Shown piece after piece: positions 22,861-23,421 of a stretch of 23,421 bases of DNA. Every line of letters starts with the position of its first letter. The stretch's first letter is position 1. Under the pieces are notes generated by a model. The model was not told the DNA's origin, ran no database searches, and was given only the letters and a program-made list of their open reading frames with translations. The position numbers and the translations under genes were made by a program. The DNA comes from an uncultured Flavobacteriales bacterium (GTDB lineage: Bacteria; Bacteroidota; Bacteroidia; Flavobacteriales_E; Vicingaceae), in assembly GCA_937925525.1 (NCBI GenBank), contig CALALS010000238.1:1-23421 (forward strand), in the 5' to 3' direction.

Positions 22861-23421
22861 GTTTAGTAATTTTTTCAGATAAGTAATCCACCCAATTATC
22901 ATTATCATTTAGGCTGGGAACCATGTGAAGTTTTTCTCCACCGTTTTCAATAAATAATTCTTGGTATTCTTCTCCTATTTCAATAGTTGTTTCAAGGCAA
23001 TCTGCCACAAAAGCAGGAGCGGTAACTAAAACTTTCTTAATTCCTTTTTGAGCCAATTCTTTTAAAACTACATCTGAGTAAGGTTTTATCCATTTATCAT
23101 CTAATCTTGATTGAAAAGAGACACTATATTTGTCTTTCGGGAGATTTAGCTTAGCGGCAATTAGTCTGGTTGTTTCGTAACAAGTGGCTTTATAGCAATA
23201 CTGATTTTCTTCCGTAATTTTTTCCTCACAATGCTTATCCTTACAAAGTCCTTTTTCGTAAACTTTGTCTAGTTGTCTTTCAGGTAATCCATGATAACTA
23301 AACAAAACGTAATCATAGTCTTGGTAGTTTTCTTTTTTAATATTGTTTACAAAGCAATCAATAAAACCCTCATCATCATAAAACTGGTTGATAAACTGGA
23401 TATCAGGAGTGGTATGCCATT
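22853..23421 (-). CDS. hemH: Ferrochelatase, C-terminal part (5' end cut by window edge)
   Basis: The frame is open to the window edge (first visible residues WHTTPDIQF), so about 188 residues of the C-terminal two thirds are present. An internal TTG at 23305 is not the start. The enzyme inserts Fe2+ into protoporphyrin IX (or coproporphyrin III) in haem synthesis. The catalytic His is in VLFSYHGLPER and the conserved Glu in CLETTIEIGEEY. VSFQSRLDDKWIKPYSD and VTAPAFVADC are typical of the family. Between them lie two C-x4-C pairs (GLCKDKHC and YCYKATC) that could hold a [2Fe-2S] cluster. The stop codon overlaps the end of the plus-strand T9SS cargo gene. Confidence 0.93.
   Translation of the reverse strand, partial: WHTTPDIQFINQFYDDEGFIDCFVNNIKKENYQDYDYVLFSYHGLPERQLDKVYEKGLCKDKHCEEKITEENQYCYKATCYETTRLIAAKLNLPKDKYSVSFQSRLDDKWIKPYSDVVLKELAQKGIKKVLVTAPAFVADCLETTIEIGEEYQELFIENGGEKLHMVPSLNDNDNWVDYLSEKITKLT

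Noticed and set aside
23180..23305. TTG at 23305 as the start of a short ferrochelatase gene
   Set aside because: The frame stays open to the window edge with ferrochelatase-like sequence upstream, so the gene is truncated by the window and not internally started.

Overview
The window looks like a chromosomal segment of a low-GC member of the Bacteroidota, probably Flavobacteriales-like. Four things point there. Two proteins carry C-terminal sorting domains of the type IX secretion system (T9SS). Several proteins have Bacteroidota-style domain combinations: OmpA proteins with a VPNPSFE-type N-terminal domain, and an S74 tail-fibre protein with a SYQGIARD-type N-terminal domain. At least two promoters match the Bacteroidota sigma-factor consensus (TTTG, about 17-19 bases, TAnnTTTG). 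Ribosome binding sites are not obvious in the AT-rich leaders. There is no tRNA, rRNA, insertion sequence, CRISPR array or prophage cassette. Genes are tightly packed and no gene-free stretch exceeds about 110 bases.

Region 1 (1-7546). A truncated unknown gene on the + strand ends 2 bp from the end of a minus-strand cluster. In transcription order that cluster is two tandem OmpA-family envelope proteins of the same architecture, a large CAP-domain protein with a divergent OmpA-like module, a UMF1-family MFS transporter, and L-2-hydroxyglutarate oxidase (lhgO). Overlaps and short gaps suggest one long operon, mostly about the periplasm and outer membrane, with a metabolic repair oxidase at its distal end.

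Region 2 (7626-10282). A two-gene minus-strand unit: a 722-residue repeat-rich, secreted tail-fibre-like protein with a C-terminal S74 intramolecular chaperone, then a 161-residue protein that is mostly a T9SS sorting domain. Region 3 (10320-12755): aconitase with a clear intrinsic terminator, divergent from a MacB/FtsX-type ABC permease.

Region 4 (14002-15205). A classic rpsF-rpsR-rplI ribosomal protein operon with a near-consensus promoter and a strong terminator. Region 5 (15244-20474): pabB, tilS, a small membrane protein with a PH-like domain, and a DsbD-type thiol:disulfide reductase, all on the minus strand. dsbD also has its own good promoter. Region 6 (20475-23421): a divergent promoter region with a perfect 16-bp palindrome, a 766-residue Cys-rich T9SS cargo protein on +, and the 3' part of hemH on minus, the two overlapping tail to tail by 8 bp.

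Most of the window is housekeeping (translation, haem, folate, TCA cycle, tRNA modification, redox folding). The accessory interest lies in the surface proteins: the S74/T9SS gene pair, the OmpA-OmpA-CAP cluster, and the Cys-rich T9SS cargo. Three short inverted repeats sit at promoter or intergenic positions and two of them share a TACC/GGTA core. I see no clear-cut new defence or mobile system.
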